This document shows, piece by piece, positions 43,799 through 55,130 of a stretch of DNA of 64,000 nt. The notes beneath the pieces are model-generated. The model was given only the letters and a program-made list of their open reading frames with translations. It was not told the origin of the DNA and made no database searches. The stretch spans positions 67,501 through 131,500 of the forward strand of contig JAKOGI010000532.1 of assembly GCA_029747015.1 (NCBI GenBank), given 5' to 3'. Positions within the stretch are counted from its first letter, which is position 1. Each line of letters begins with the position of its first letter. The translations under genes were made by a program, and so were the position numbers. Source of the stretch: Carnegiea gigantea. Taxonomy: Eukaryota; Streptophyta; Magnoliopsida; Caryophyllales; Cactaceae.

Positions 43799-44530
43799 TC
43801 ATTTACAGTTGTCATTAAAATCAAATAGAGCATCTTTTGCAAGTAAAGCACATAAAGGAGAGGAAATCTTAGAAAACTCTTTGATAAATCTTCTATACAA
43901 CCCAACATGTTGCCTCACCTCCTCGGTACACTTTGGACAGGGCAAAGATTGAATGATGTCTACTTTAGCCTTGTCAATCTCTAATCCCTTAGATGACACT
44001 ACATGCCCTAGTACTACCCCATGCTCTATCATGGAATGACACTTTTTAAAATTAAGGACTAATTAATCTCAGTACAATGCTTAAGCACTAAAGTGAGATG
44101 ATGTGAGCATTCATCAAATGAATCACAATGTACTGCAAAATCATCCATGAAAACTTCTGAATAATCATCATGCATCTCTAAAATGTACCAGGAGCGCTAC
44201 ACAGACCAAACGACACCCTTCTAAAAGCATAGGTGCCAAAAGGACATGTAAAAGTGGTGTTTTCCTAATCCTCATGAGCTATAGGGACCTGAACATAACC
44301 TAAATATCCATAAAGAAAGTAATAGTGTGACCTCCCAGCTAATCTCACTAACATTAAATCCACAAAGCACAAGGGAAAATGGTCTTTCTTTGTCGCTTTG
44401 CTTAGCTTTCTATAATCAATGCACACTCTCTACCCACTCTGAACTCTAGTACGTACTAACTCACCTTCCTTATTCTGAACTACTACTATTGCCTCTTTTT
44501 AGGAGCCACATGAATAGGACTAACCCATTC
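43799..44530 (-). pseudogene. Element W reverse transcriptase
   Basis: The frame 44032-43799 reads EHGVVLGHVVSSKGLEIDKA, then VRQHVGLYRRFIKEFSKISS, the thumb region. Upstream near 44165-44080 a different frame reads YSEVFMDDFAVHCDSFDECS, the motif C box in the Athila form FMDDF--YGDSFD--L, with both Asp present. Near 44240-44190 FGTYAFRRVSFGLCSAPGTF matches PFGT-A-RRMPFGLCNAP-TF. At least two frame breaks occur between these blocks. Confidence 0.92.
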
Positions 44531-44617
44531 AAAATCAGCTATGGGGTATATCACTTCAGCATCTAACCACTTAAGAATTTCTTTTTCAACAACCTCCATC
44601 ATAGGTGGATCCAGTCT

Positions 44618-45920
44618 TCACTGAGGATCTCTCTTTAGCTTAACATCTAATTCTAATGTGATTTTATGTGAACATAAAGTGGAGTTAAGTCCTTTAACGT
44701 CTGCTAAAGTCCATCCTAAAGCTTCACTATGTTCTCTAAGCACCCTCATAAGTTTATCCTCTTGTTCAGATGTAAGTGCATTAGAGATTAAGGTCTCATC
44801 ATCCCCTAAATATGCATACTTTGGATTCTCAGGCAATGCTTTTAGTTGTAGTTTAGGGGGTGAAATGCGAGAGGGTAGCAACTTTGTGTGACTTTCAAGC
44901 AACTCTAGCTTTTCAGGTCTATTAATTTTATGCAATTCCAACAAAGGCTCTATGCTATCTATTACATCATCATCAACATATAATGGCATGTCTTAAAACA
45001 CAAATTGATCCAAATCCTGAGTAAGTATGGTTAATAATTCATCTTCATCAGACAATTCATAAACATCCTGGGATAATTCATCGATCACATCAAGTGCACA
45101 AAGATAGTTCACGTCAACAGCAACTTTCATGGCATCAAAAATATTGAACTGAACAACTTCACCATCAAATTCCATAGTCAATGTTCCTTCATGTATATCT
45201 ATTTTTTGTCCTAAATGTTTTAAGAAATGGTCTACTAAGCAATATCGGAAGGTCATGGCATGTATCACCCATGTCTAATACATAAAAATCAAAAGGAAAA
45301 GTGAGCTGATTGACTTGGACTAAGATATCCTCTAAGACTCTATCTGGGTATGCATTGCTCCTATCAACTAACTGAATGATTAGTCTAGTTTTCTTTAACT
45401 CCCCCTAAATTAAGTTTATCATAATAGACCTAGGCATCATATTCATGGATGCTCCTAAATCAAGCATGGCTTTATTAAAGCAAATATTTCTAATTTTACA
45501 AGGAATAAAGAATACACCTGGGTCTTTATACTTAGGGAGAAGCTTCTTTGGAGTACAGCAGACATGTTTTTTCTCCACATTTACCTTTTTGTTCCATTTC
45601 AACTTATGCTTTTTTGTGCAAAGCGCTTTAAGAAATTTAGCATAATAAGGCACTTGCTTAATGGCATCTAGGAGATGAATGTTGATTTCTACCTTTCTAA
45701 ATGTTTCTAAGATCTCTTGGTTTACCTCATCTACCCTAGAAGTTGTGCATCTTAGTCTACTAGGAAAATGTGGTAATGGATTATAAGATTCCTTCTTATT
45801 CTCACCTACTTCCTTAGCATTAGAGGTGGGATCTTGGTCCTTGCTTAGGTCCTTGCTTAGTTCAAGCTTGTTAACTTCTATTTCTTGTTCTTCCTCGCTA
45901 CTCTTCTTAGGTTCCTTCAA
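44618..45920 (-). pseudogene. Element W protease and flanking linkers
   Basis: 45920-45405 has FPSRLRCTTSRVDEVNQEIL, VEINIHLLDAIKQVPYYAKF, KFLKALCTKK and AMLDLGASMNMMPRSI. This is the Athila pattern FP-RL, EVN--LL-AI-Q-P-YAKFLK-LCT-K and the aspartic protease site A--DLGASIN-MP, with the catalytic Asp intact. 45268-44993 and 44989-44618 continue into the protease C-terminus and the linker before RT (KLELLESHTKLLPSRISPPK, LPENPKYAYLG). A Lys/Glu-rich stretch at 45840-45920 is the usual acidic linker. Confidence 0.92.
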
Positions 45921-46299
45921 CTATTTCCTACTCCTATGTGTCATGTGGCTCACATGTTCCTTCGAGTTTTGGAAAGGTTGATATGGCAGCCTATGTTGTA
46001 TTTGGGCATGTAGGTTGTTCACAATGGTATCAGTAGCAGTCTGTCTCCCTTGGACTTATTTAAGAGTCATTTGCATGTTCTGAAACCTGTTGTCAATCTC
46101 TTTTTTCTAGTCATCCTTCTTTTTGACAACTTGCTCTAGAAAGAAATTTGTTCTATCCTGAGTAGATGGTTAGCGTGGTGTTTGGTTAAAACTCGAAGGG
46201 TTGTTCCTAAGTACATACCTAAGGTTAGGGTGGTCTCTTCATTGTTCATTATAAGTGTTGGAGTGTGGGTCATACTTCCTTTGGCCTTGGTTAAAAAAC

Positions 46300-47105
46300 A
46301 TAGCATTCACAACCCCCTCTTTGAAGTGTAGGGCACGTAACAGTAGCATGTCCCTCTAAACAGCAAATACCACACACTACTACTTTCTGATCTCCTCTAG
46401 TAACGAGTTTGTTCAATATAGCAGTAATTTGAAACAACTAGGCCTCTACAAATGGACCTGAACTAACCTCATTGACCTTTCTAAATTGGGATTCCCTAGT
46501 TCCAAATTATTAAGTGTTTTAGGCCATAATGTTAAACAATTCTCTAGCCTGAACTGGAATCTTATTAATCAAAGCCCCAATTAGTAGCATCTACCATATT
46601 TCTATCTATAGGTAATAAACCCTCATAAAAATATTAAATCAGTAATTGTTCAGAAATTTGATGTTGGGGACAACTAGCACATAATTTATTAAAATGAACA
46701 TAATTTATTAAAACATTCCTAATACTCGTGAAAGGTTTCCCCTGTTATTTGTTTAATGCCACATATTTCTTTTCTAATGGATCCGATCCTAGATGCTGGA
46801 AAAATTTTTTCTAAAAATGTTTTATAAACTTTAGTCCATGTAGTGAATGTTGCAGGGGGAAAGTAATATAGCCAATCTTTGGCCTTTTCCTGGAGTGAGC
46901 ACAGAAAAACTCTCAACCTAATTTGGTCATGGGTGATGCCCTCAGGTTGCATGGTCGAACATGTAACAATAAACTCATTAATATGACAATATGGATCCTC
47001 ACCAGGTAGTCCATGAAACTTAGGCGGTAAATTTAAAAATTCAGACTTAAGCTTAAGTGGTCGATCTAATGTAGGATAAGTAATAGACAAAAGTTGTGTT
47101 TCCAA
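46300..47105 (-). pseudogene. Element W gag with intact CCHC knuckle
   Basis: 47105-46719 reads LKLKSEFLNLPPKFHGLPGE, DPYCHINEFIVTCSTMQPEG, KDWLYYFPPATFTTW and FLEKIFPASRIGSIRKEICG, the Athila capsid almost word for word. Between 46700 and 46400 frames are broken. Near 46385-46330 the minus strand reads VCGICCLEGHATVTCP, a complete C-X2-C-X4-H-X4-C zinc knuckle. Gag packages the element RNA. Confidence 0.94.
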
Positions 47106-47360
47106 ATTAGGTGCAGCAAGTTCATGTAAAGTAGCAATCTTAACTTTATCATCTTAAGAACTTACCAATTCAGAATTTACAGATTCAGAATCACTTATTT
47201 TACTTTCTAACTCCTCAAACGCATGCTCCTTTTTATCTTCGATTATGCAACCACTCCTTAATATCACAAAATAAAACAACCTACAAAATAAAATACTAGA
47301 GTTAAAAAACGATAAGACTAGTAAAATTAAATAATTAAAAACTAACGATTTTATTTTTTT

Positions 47361-47383
47361 TTCCCTCAACAACGGCCCAAAAT
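47361..47383 (-). other. Element W primer binding site
   Basis: The minus strand reads TTGGGCCGTTGTTGAGGG beside the LTR, a decayed Athila tRNA-Asp primer site. Confidence 0.85.
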
Positions 47384-49737
47384 TTATAAAGCTTGTCATA
47401 CAGCTACAAATTAAACTACTACTAAGGCTTATGAATAAGAATATAGCACAAAAAAGTAGAGATCGATCCCACGAGGAAAGGTATAAGAACACTAGTTTCA
47501 ATCGAATTAAATTCACTACTTTATTATTTTTGTCTTTTTCTGCTAATAACTAAATTGAATCAAATTAAAAAAATAAAAATCGGAAAAATTATTCAGTACT
47601 ACTCGAAAATATGCTTATTCCAATTCTTGAAATAAACATTAAATAGTAAACCTAATTTTTTGGGAAAAATTAAAACAAAAATATTCTCACAATATTAAAC
47701 TGAAAATTAAAACAAAAAATATCAAGCACAACATTTATGTCGAAATTCAAAGAAAATATCCATAATTAATAGTCTAAAAACAACTAAATTTATATTCTCA
47801 GAATTATATCTAATTAATTTCAAAAAAATAAAATAGAAATAAGAAATAGAAAATACAAATAGAAAATAAAATTTAAAATTAAATAATGAATAAACTGCAC
47901 TTAAATAAATTCGAAAATAAATAACAAAATCAAATAAATTATAAAACCTAATTTTTTGAACTTAATAGAATGCTAAAAACGTAAAATCAAAATTGAGAAC
48001 TCAATTTTCAGATTTATTAAAGCAAAAACTTGGACGTATCCAATTTATGAAACAATTCTAAAAAATTATCAAATAATTTCTTAAAACTTGGAATTTAAAT
48101 AAAAAGTAGATTAAGACTCTATCTAAACCCTAAAATGGTACAAAACATGTAAAACACAAAAGGAAATATTTTTAACCTAATTTCCAACCAATCGGTAAAT
48201 GATGGCAGAAATAGAAGTGAAAATTAATCTTAAAATTAAACCACACTAAAGATCAAAATATATCTTATCTAAAATTACTGAAACACACCTAAAAGACTAC
48301 TCTTTTTTTTGGGAGGGAGGAATGAAATTTAGTATTAAAGTCTATAAATTCAAGAATAAAAATTTACAACTAAATCAATCAACTAAAAAGCAAATGACTA
48401 ATTATCAAAGATACCAAATTTGAGAAAACACTTAGCATAATCTATATCCACCATACAAATTAATATTTATAATCAACAAATAAATTGACTTCTCTATGAG
48501 TTAAACTATAGAAGACACCCACTAACGGATCTTTCTCGTTTTTTCTTAGATTATAATTTATTTAGGTCCAACCTTAATATAAAACCTACTAGTTTTGATA
48601 ACCCTAGAATTAGCACAAGAATTTAGTCACACTAGAGCATTAAGCATTAGAAAACATCATCTAACACGTTGTAATCAATTCACTAACAAATTGATTTAAC
48701 AAAGATCTGTAATGATTTCCTAATCAAAAGAGATAGACCTGAGCCATTCATAATTAATTAGGATAATACTTATACTCAAAAGACTAAAGTTTTTACGTAC
48801 TTAAACCTTTTAAACTATCATATAAATTCATATTAAACTAATTATCATGCATTCTAATTAATCTAACATAGATGTCACGAATAATAAACGCTTACTATTA
48901 TAGAATCATGAAACAAAAATCAATTAGGCAATAAAGTATAAAACTTATTTCAAAATAATTAATTTAGCATGGTTTCAAATACATTATACTAAGCGTATAA
49001 ATATTACTCACACATTTTATCAATTAAAATGCTCAAATTATCCAAATAATTCATCTTTAATAATACACTAAAGTTAGAAAACAAAAGAACAATATTACTT
49101 TGTATGCTAAGAGAACGGTGATGATGGAATTGATGCTAATGATGATTGACGTTGAAGGCATCGGTGATGGTAGATGGTGAGATGATTATATGATTATGAT
49201 TGATTTTAATGGAGGTGACGTGTGGATATGAATATGATGATGATTGATGATGGGGGGCAGCCTAGTGTTGCTGGCGATGATCAAGCAGATGATGACGATA
49301 GATGTTGATGATGATGCATTGAAGAAGTTGGTGGGGGGTGCGACGTGAAGCAGGAGGAGGTTGGCAACATTAGGGGTTGGCGTGAAGAGGTGTTGAATTT
49401 ATAGTATCGTTCTGCTAACGTTTTTTTTTTTCTTATAGCATTTCTTCTCTTCGAAGTCTTCTAATTCTTCTTCAATTAGGAGTGGCTTGTGATCCTAGCT
49501 TAAATAAATCATTATGAAAATAATATTTTTCATAGATGATTATTTTTAGACTGACTTGATAAATCCGCTTGTAAAATCCTTTAATAAACAAAACCCACAC
49601 TTCGGCGTATTTTCGTCTCCTCTTCATTCTATTAAACCTTAACCTAAAAATATATAAAATAAATTAAGTTAGACAAAATAATGTATATAATACAACCTAA
49701 ATAATTATTAAAAACATGCATGAATTATGACTTAATA
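47384..49737 (-). repeat. Element W right (5') LTR
   Basis: Partner of 38228-40503; ends CTTAATA where the partner ends CTTGACA. It includes about 20 extra bases near 47415 (CTACTAAGGCTTATG) absent from the left LTR. The 120-residue frame at 47154-47516 straddles the leader and this LTR and is not a gene. Confidence 0.94.
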
Positions 49738-49742
49738 GAATT

Positions 49743-50028
49743 TTTAGGCGGAAGAACTGATAATAAAAATATGAATTTTCCTCAAATAAAATCAATATTT
49801 TAAAATCTTTTTTCCTATAACAAATTAATATTGAAATCAAAATCTGAAATTAAGATTTTCTTTATTAAAAGTTTGGATTGGATCAAAAATAGGGAACTTT
49901 GGGCTCGATCCGAAGTCTTAGCTTATATGAAGGTCCAATATTATAATATACCTATAAGCTCAAGCGAATAAAAATCGCCTTACTTATTCTTCGAGAATTA
50001 TAAATATAAATTTTTGGAGTTTTGCACA
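49743..50028 (-). repeat. Element X right LTR, part 2
   Basis: Resumes the X LTR at TTTAGGCGGAAG and follows 32618-32900 collinearly to its end GGAGTTTTGCA. Confidence 0.92.
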
Positions 50029-50390
50029 AAGGTTGTAACAATACAGGTAGGGCAGTCAAATTAACTTTGCATGTCTAGCATGTATGACACTCCCTTACAT
50101 AATTTCTCATTTTTTATTAAGATCCTTACAATGCATTAAGTTATCCATTTCTTTTTTGTCACCACTATTCCAAAATGCCCCCAAGGGGTGAATCATGAAA
50201 AGGCTGAATAAGTTGCCTCCTGAGTGATGCATCCTGCCCACTACCAATTTTTCTTTTCTATATAGCAAGCCTTGTGTCCATTGGTATTTAAGATTCCCTT
50301 CTCTACTAAAATATCTTGAATCACTCGCTGGAGTTTAGAATCAAGATGTCAAGATTGTCTAATCTTTTTAAGAATGGTTGAATGTACGGT
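50029..50390 (-). pseudogene. Element G integrase N-terminal part
   Basis: Broken minus-strand frames read FTPWGHFGIVVTKK, like the HDSP-GGHSG---T--R zinc-binding region, and CKGVSYMLDMQS, like C--CQ--K. The catalytic core is missing because the X LTR starts at 50028. Confidence 0.55.
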
Positions 50391-50760
50391 ACTAATAGTG
50401 ATAGCCATTAACTGGGTAACTAGGCAGTTGTCACCCGAGATAAGCCATCAATAGCTAGGTTTTCTTTGCCTTGTTTGTAGACAATTTTATAATCAAATGT
50501 CATCAACTTAGATAGCCATTTGATTTGGAACGAGGCTGTTATCTTCTGTTCTATGATGTATTTTAGACTAAAATGATCAGTCTTTATGATGAACTACTTG
50601 CCTAGCAAGTAAGGTCTCCATTTTTCTATTGCCAATGCCACTGCCATAAGCTCTTTTTCATAAGTTGATAGAGATTGGTGCTTTTTGGATAGGGTTTTTC
50701 TTACATAGGCAATAGTATGTTCCTTTGCATCAAGATTACTCTAATCCCAAAGCCAGATGC
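50391..50760 (-). pseudogene. Element G RNase H
   Basis: The minus strand reads LSTYEKELMAVALAIEKWRP, YLLGK, a stop, FIIKTD, then SLKYIIEQKITASFQIKWLS, then KLMTFDYKIVYKQGKENLAI ending DGLSRV. These are the gypsy motifs S-YE-E--A---A--KWR-YL, TD--SL--L and ADALSR. A stop replaces a residue after LLGK. Confidence 0.9.
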
Positions 50761-51700
50761 ACTAGTTTCCAGCACAAAAGTTTCAATGAAATCTAACAAA
50801 GCTAATATAGGAGTAGAAGTTATGTCCCCTTTAAGAACTTCCAAAGCTTGTTGGGCTTTTTCATCCCATTGGAATACATTCTTTTAGAGTAATTCAATAA
50901 GAGGTTTTTTAAGGTGTCCATAATTCTTAATAAATCTCCTGTAATAGCCAATGAGGTTCAAGAATACTCTCAGTTGTTTGCTATTATATGGACCACGCCA
51001 CTTCTTCATAGCTTCCAGCTTACTTCGAGTAAGTTGGAACTCATTCTATGTATAGTATCCCAAATATTCTACTTCTTACTTCCCAAAACTGCACTTGCTC
51101 ATTTTTGCAAATAAGGTGTTTTCTTTAAGAACTTCAAATGCAGTTTTAAGATGGATTAAATGTTGGTCATAGAAAGGACTATAGATCAAGATATCATATA
51201 AAAGCACCAAGATCAATTTACTCACGTAAGGTTAAAGATGTGGTTCATGGATACTTAAAAGGTGCAAGGAGAATTGCTCAAACCAAATGGCATAACCAAA
51301 AACTCAAAGTGATTCCACACGCTATTTTTTCCATATTGGCAGGATCCATTCTTACTTGTTAATACCCTAATCTTGGATATGTTGTTAAAAAATGGGCAGC
51401 CCTATGTAACAAATCTAAGAATGTTTTAATGGAGGGAATTGGAAATTTATCTAAGAAAGTGCATTTGTTAAGTTGCTTGTAATCTATGCAAAGCCTATAG
51501 GATACATACTTTTTCTTGATTGATATAATAGGTTAAGAATATGGAATCCTCCCTGAAGTGTTTCACGAACTTTCTTTCTGTTATATCCTTTTGTAATATT
51601 AGATATCTATAAGGTCTGACATTAATGGGTGGGTTGTCCATTTTAAGGATGATCCTATGGTCATTCTGTGTGGGGTCCTCAAATATGTCTATAGATTTGA
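50761..51700 (-). pseudogene. Element G reverse transcriptase
   Basis: The minus strand has YRLCIDYKQLNKCTFL near 51500-51450, like WR-CVDYR-LN--T; LVLLYDILIYS near 51205-51170, where the family reads FFDDILIYS, so one catalytic Asp codon is lost; and LRVFLNLIGYYRRFIKNYGH near 50970-50910, like LRGFLGLTGYYR-FI--YG. FVLETSASGFGIRVIL near 50790 starts the RNase H, with Asp of ETDASG changed to Ser. Confidence 0.9.
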
Positions 51701-51819
51701 GCCAATTGAGGCTCCCTAATTTCTGTTTGTTGCAAAGCCAATGGCTCAGTTATAGCTTACAATTGTAAAGCATAGAGTTGAACTAAATATAGCATAGTCT
51801 TTTTAAAGTTCTTCCCATT

Positions 51820-52579
51820 AATCTATTCCAAATCAGACTTTTGAATAGCTCTCAGAGTGGCCCTCTTCCCTTTGTACATAAACTCTATACTAAGATCTTC
51901 AAAGTTCTATAAGATAGATCCCAATGTAGACAACCACTGTGCCCCAATAATCATCTCACAATTGCTTGAAAGAAATAGTAAAGCATCAACTAAAAATTAT
52001 TAGTTTAATAATGGCCAGGAGAACCCTTTGCACATAGTGCTACAGAGTAATTGTTGACCATTAGCAACAGCAACTTATAGAGGAGGAATTTTCTTTGTAT
52101 CACAATGTAAATTTCTTACAACTAAAATGTCTAAGAAATTACGAGCACTTCTAAAATTTACCAATATATGTAATGTGTTGCTCTTGGCTTCTAATCATCC
52201 TTATGGTTTCATAGGTGTTTAACCAATTTAAGGCATGAAAAGATATCTAAGGGACCTTAATAATTTTTACATGCTCTTCATCAACACAATCATCAATCAG
52301 CGCCTCATCATTACACTCATCACAAGCCTCTTATCCTTTCACAACATCCAATCTGTACACTTGGGTCTTCCACGTGTGCCCAGGGAAATACTTTTCATTA
52401 CAATAGAAGCATAAATTCCTAGCCCTCTTGTCTTCAATGTCTTTAGGGGTTTGCGTCCTTCTAGGATTCCTAGTTTGGATGGGACTGACTAAGTGCTGCC
52501 AGTAGGGACATTCCTACTAACAGAATAAGAAACAGTAGGTGTACCTTTTGGAGGGAAATCTATATAAAGAACTAGCAAG
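51820..52579 (-). pseudogene. Element G protease and gag zinc knuckle
   Basis: Near 52440-52370 the minus strand reads LCFYCNEKYFPGHTWKTQVY, the gypsy knuckle CX2CX4HX4C in the LC--C--K--PGHKC form, with the last Cys replaced by Trp. Asp/Glu-rich sequence follows at 52340-52270, then the protease region (51830-52200), where no clear D-GA motif is left. Gag upstream of 52579 is interrupted by element Y. Confidence 0.75.
52575..52579. repeat. Element Y target duplication, left
   Basis: GCAAG; identical to 62261-62265. Confidence 0.88.
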
Positions 52580-54434
52580 TGTAAGTACTCCTTAAGGGTG
52601 CGATCCTCTACTAATGGTTTGACTTCTTCTTTGCTAGGGTTTTTTACATTTTATTTTTTATTGTAAAATTTGAAATTGGCAGTTTTATAGAAAAGGATCA
52701 GGAAACTAGATCCTAATCCTAATGCAGGAACCCGGTTGAGTTCTTGGGCCAAAATCAGACCCAGCTGCGTGATCCTAATCCATGGGAGTAGTTGCTTCTT
52801 GTTCCATAAATAGGGCAGCCTACCTGATCTAGGAACCTGATCGGGTCACTGGGCTAGAGCAAGGCTCAGTTACTGGTCTAAACAGGTGCACCATCTTGGA
52901 TCAGAATAGTTCTACCAAAAATAAAAAAGAATAAAAAATGAAGAGAATAAAAAGACGAAACAACAATTATGCATCAAGTAAAGTCACCAGTGTGCTTTAG
53001 GAAAACTTATAAGCCATATTACTTTCCAAAGCAAAGTATACCGATAGGGACAATGGAAGAGATCATCGAATGGACAATTGACTTTGCTTCAAAAAAGTTT
53101 TCGAAAGGCTTTTGAGTAATCCCTAGTGTGGAAACCATCTTGACTCCTTAGTCTCAAATCGAGGATTTAGATTTGGATGCGATGGTATGATGATGTGATG
53201 GGATGCATCACATCACTGCCCATTATCACTGATGGCCTCTATTATCCAATATAGCAAATCAAACTTTTAATCACACTAACACACACTCATGTAACATATT
53301 AGTATAAATAATATTAAATCATGTGTAAGAACAAACTTCAGTCCAATGTAAACAAAAATAAAGTAAATAAGTTACAACTACCTAAAGATTACATCGGTAA
53401 TCTAGAATCAAAAATCATAAAAGAGAAATAGAGTAGAAGATAAGGGGAAGATAGAGTTTTTGCTACCTATTTGATTTACCTAGGAACGTAGTAGAGTGAC
53501 GCTTCCTAAAAAATGAACCCAAATCTCTCTCTCCCAATGCCTCAATGTGTAAAGTATTTCTCTTCTAAATTTTGATGCTCTCCTCTCTATAATTTTTATA
53601 TGTGTTTTGATGCCAATTTGATTTAATTCATCTAGCCCCTTAGGGCAGCCCCTTATTTATAGCTGGTAAATACATAATTTGAATCGATTTAGAGAAAAGA
53701 GATCTAATCCTAGTCCAATTAAGGTTAATCTAAATAGGTGCACCAATTCAGGTAGGATTCTGACAAATTAATCTCGATAAACTAATCAATGTAGAATTCT
53801 TGTTAATTAATCCCATTTAGGAAGGAAAGGACTCAAAGAGAGGGAGAAAATTACAAAGCCCATTCATGTTCCCAGTTAGAAGACCTGGCCTAGATCTTGG
53901 TCAGGTCAAGTCGTATCAAGCAGAAACCCAGTTGGGTTCTTGGACAGGGACGTAGATAGTCTAATTTATTTTGGCCATAACTTTCACATCCGACCTCCAT
54001 TTTTAATGATTCTTTTTTTTTCCTTCAAGGATTGTTTAGTCTAGTTTCTCATCAAACTAATTTCATAATTTTTAGATAATTGTGGGACGATATATATGCA
54101 AAATAGTGAACATCTCTCATTTTTAGATAATTGTTTTGGCCATATTCTTTTTATCTTTTCCGTTGCTTATTATACTTTTGTGCATAATATGTCATTAGAA
54201 AGCTTGCTCAATGAAAAATGTCGATGGCTAAACTTAATATTTTTATGCTCCCTAAAGTGTATCTCAACTAGATGTCGACCACTGTCAATTTAGGCATATT
54301 TGGGCTTTTGGGGCTCTATTGGCCTTTTGGACTCAAATTCAAGGATTATTCTACTGAAACCTCAAGTACTCAAGTTGGGGTATATTTTCATCAGTGGACA
54401 ATTAAAAATAAGATGCTATTTTTAGACGTCTACG
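52580..54434 (-). repeat. Element Y left (3') LTR
   Basis: Begins TGTAAGTACTCCTTAAGGG; collinear with 60526-62260. Shared landmarks are TTGCTAGGGTTTTTT, ATGATGTGATGGGA-GCATCA, TCTAGCCCCT-AGGG-AGCCCC and GGACAATTAAAAATAAG. It carries short AT-rich indels relative to its partner. Confidence 0.95.
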
Positions 54435-54589
54435 GTTAGCACCCACTTTGGTTGAGCCGGAGTAAGGCGAAGGTCAAAGTAAAGGTCTAGTGGTTACATG
54501 TTTGGCAATGATGATGTGATACCCGAACTTGGGCACTAAGGGTCTAGAAATTCAACAGTCACCAATTTTAATCATGATAGTGGCTGATG

Positions 54590-54960
54590 ATGTAAAATCT
54601 AGACCTAATTGTCCGCCAACTTTCCTCGTGACAATAGCCAATAATGTCCTATTGTGCTGGTAGCCAGTGATGTCAAAATATCCCATTATGCCATGAGCCA
54701 TCGACTATCTCATTGTGCCAAGATCTAGTAATGTCAAAATATTCCATTATGACAGGAGCTGGAGGTTATTTTTCGGAGCCAATAGTCTTAAAATGTCCCA
54801 TTGTGTAGGGAGCCAACGATTGTCCCATTGCGCCAAAAGCTAGGCGTTATCCCTTATGTCGGGAGCTAGCCTATTGTTGAAATATCCCATTGTGCTGAAA
54901 GCTAACATTCTTGAAATATTCTCCTATGTTAGGAGCCAACGGTGATCCTTAATGGTATGG
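54590..54960. repeat. Minisatellite A in element Y 3' region
   Basis: About nine degenerate units built on GGAGCCA-CGATTGTCCCATTGTGCC, alternating a longer form with TGTCAAAATATCCCATT (about 36 bp) and a shorter form (about 27 bp). No open frame. It lies 160 bp inside the 3' LTR. Confidence 0.85.
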
Positions 54961-54990
54961 CTACCTGAAGAAATATGGCCGAATACCTGA

Positions 54991-55130
54991 GAACTTGGTG
55001 GCATCTAAGCTTGAAGACCTTTAGCCAGATCTATGTGTACTTGTCGGCATGTGAGCCTAAAGACCTATGTCCAGGTCCCTGTGAACTTATTGGCGTTTGA
55101 GCCTGAAGATTAATCCCTAAGGACCTTGTG
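54991..55130. repeat. Minisatellite B, three 46 bp units
   Basis: Units start at 54991, 55037 and 55083, exactly 46 bp apart. Each reads GAACTTRTTGGCATNTGAGC, then CTGAAGACCT and a CCAGGTC-CTGT type end. The third unit is cut short. Confidence 0.85.

Larger units (their letters stand above)
38228..49737 (-). mobile_element. Element W, Athila-type Ty3-gypsy, near complete
   Basis: 11.5 kb with LTRs at 38228-40503 (2276 bp) and 47384-49737 (2354 bp). The primer site at 47361-47383 reads on the minus strand TTGGGCCGTTGTTGAGGG, related to the Athila primer TGGCGCCGTTGCCGGGGA (tRNA-Asp type). A purine tract abuts the left LTR. Gag, zinc knuckle, protease, RT, RNase H and integrase follow right to left with Athila-specific wording. 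It sits inside the right LTR of element X. Flanking bases are TGATT (left) and GAATT (right), a poor target duplication. All frames carry stops. Confidence 0.95.
30207..50028 (-). mobile_element. Element X, Ty3-gypsy Tekay/Del-type, split by W
   Basis: Left LTR 30207-32900 (with a SINE inside), internal 32901-35956, right LTR 35957-38227 plus 49743-50028. Without the SINE and without element W the two LTRs are about 2.53 and 2.56 kb, so they match in length as well as sequence. A primer site of tRNA-Met type at the right LTR and a purine tract at the left give minus orientation. Only integrase and chromodomain remnants are recognisable; the 3.1 kb interior is roughly half that of a full chromovirus, so gag, protease and RT are mostly deleted. 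No target duplication could be matched (left end uncertain). Confidence 0.88.
50029..52579 (-). mobile_element. Element G, Ty3-gypsy, pol and part of gag
   Basis: Minus-strand gypsy element lacking LTRs in this window. From left to right it holds the integrase N-terminus, RNase H, reverse transcriptase, protease and gag zinc knuckle; gag continues at 62266-62447 after element Y. The left side stops at the X LTR within the integrase. The RNase H end (FQIKWLSKLMTFDYKIVYKQ followed by GKENLAIDGLSR) suggests a Reina-like chromovirus, but the clade call is tentative. Every domain carries stops, and it is the oldest-looking element of the nest. Confidence 0.9.
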
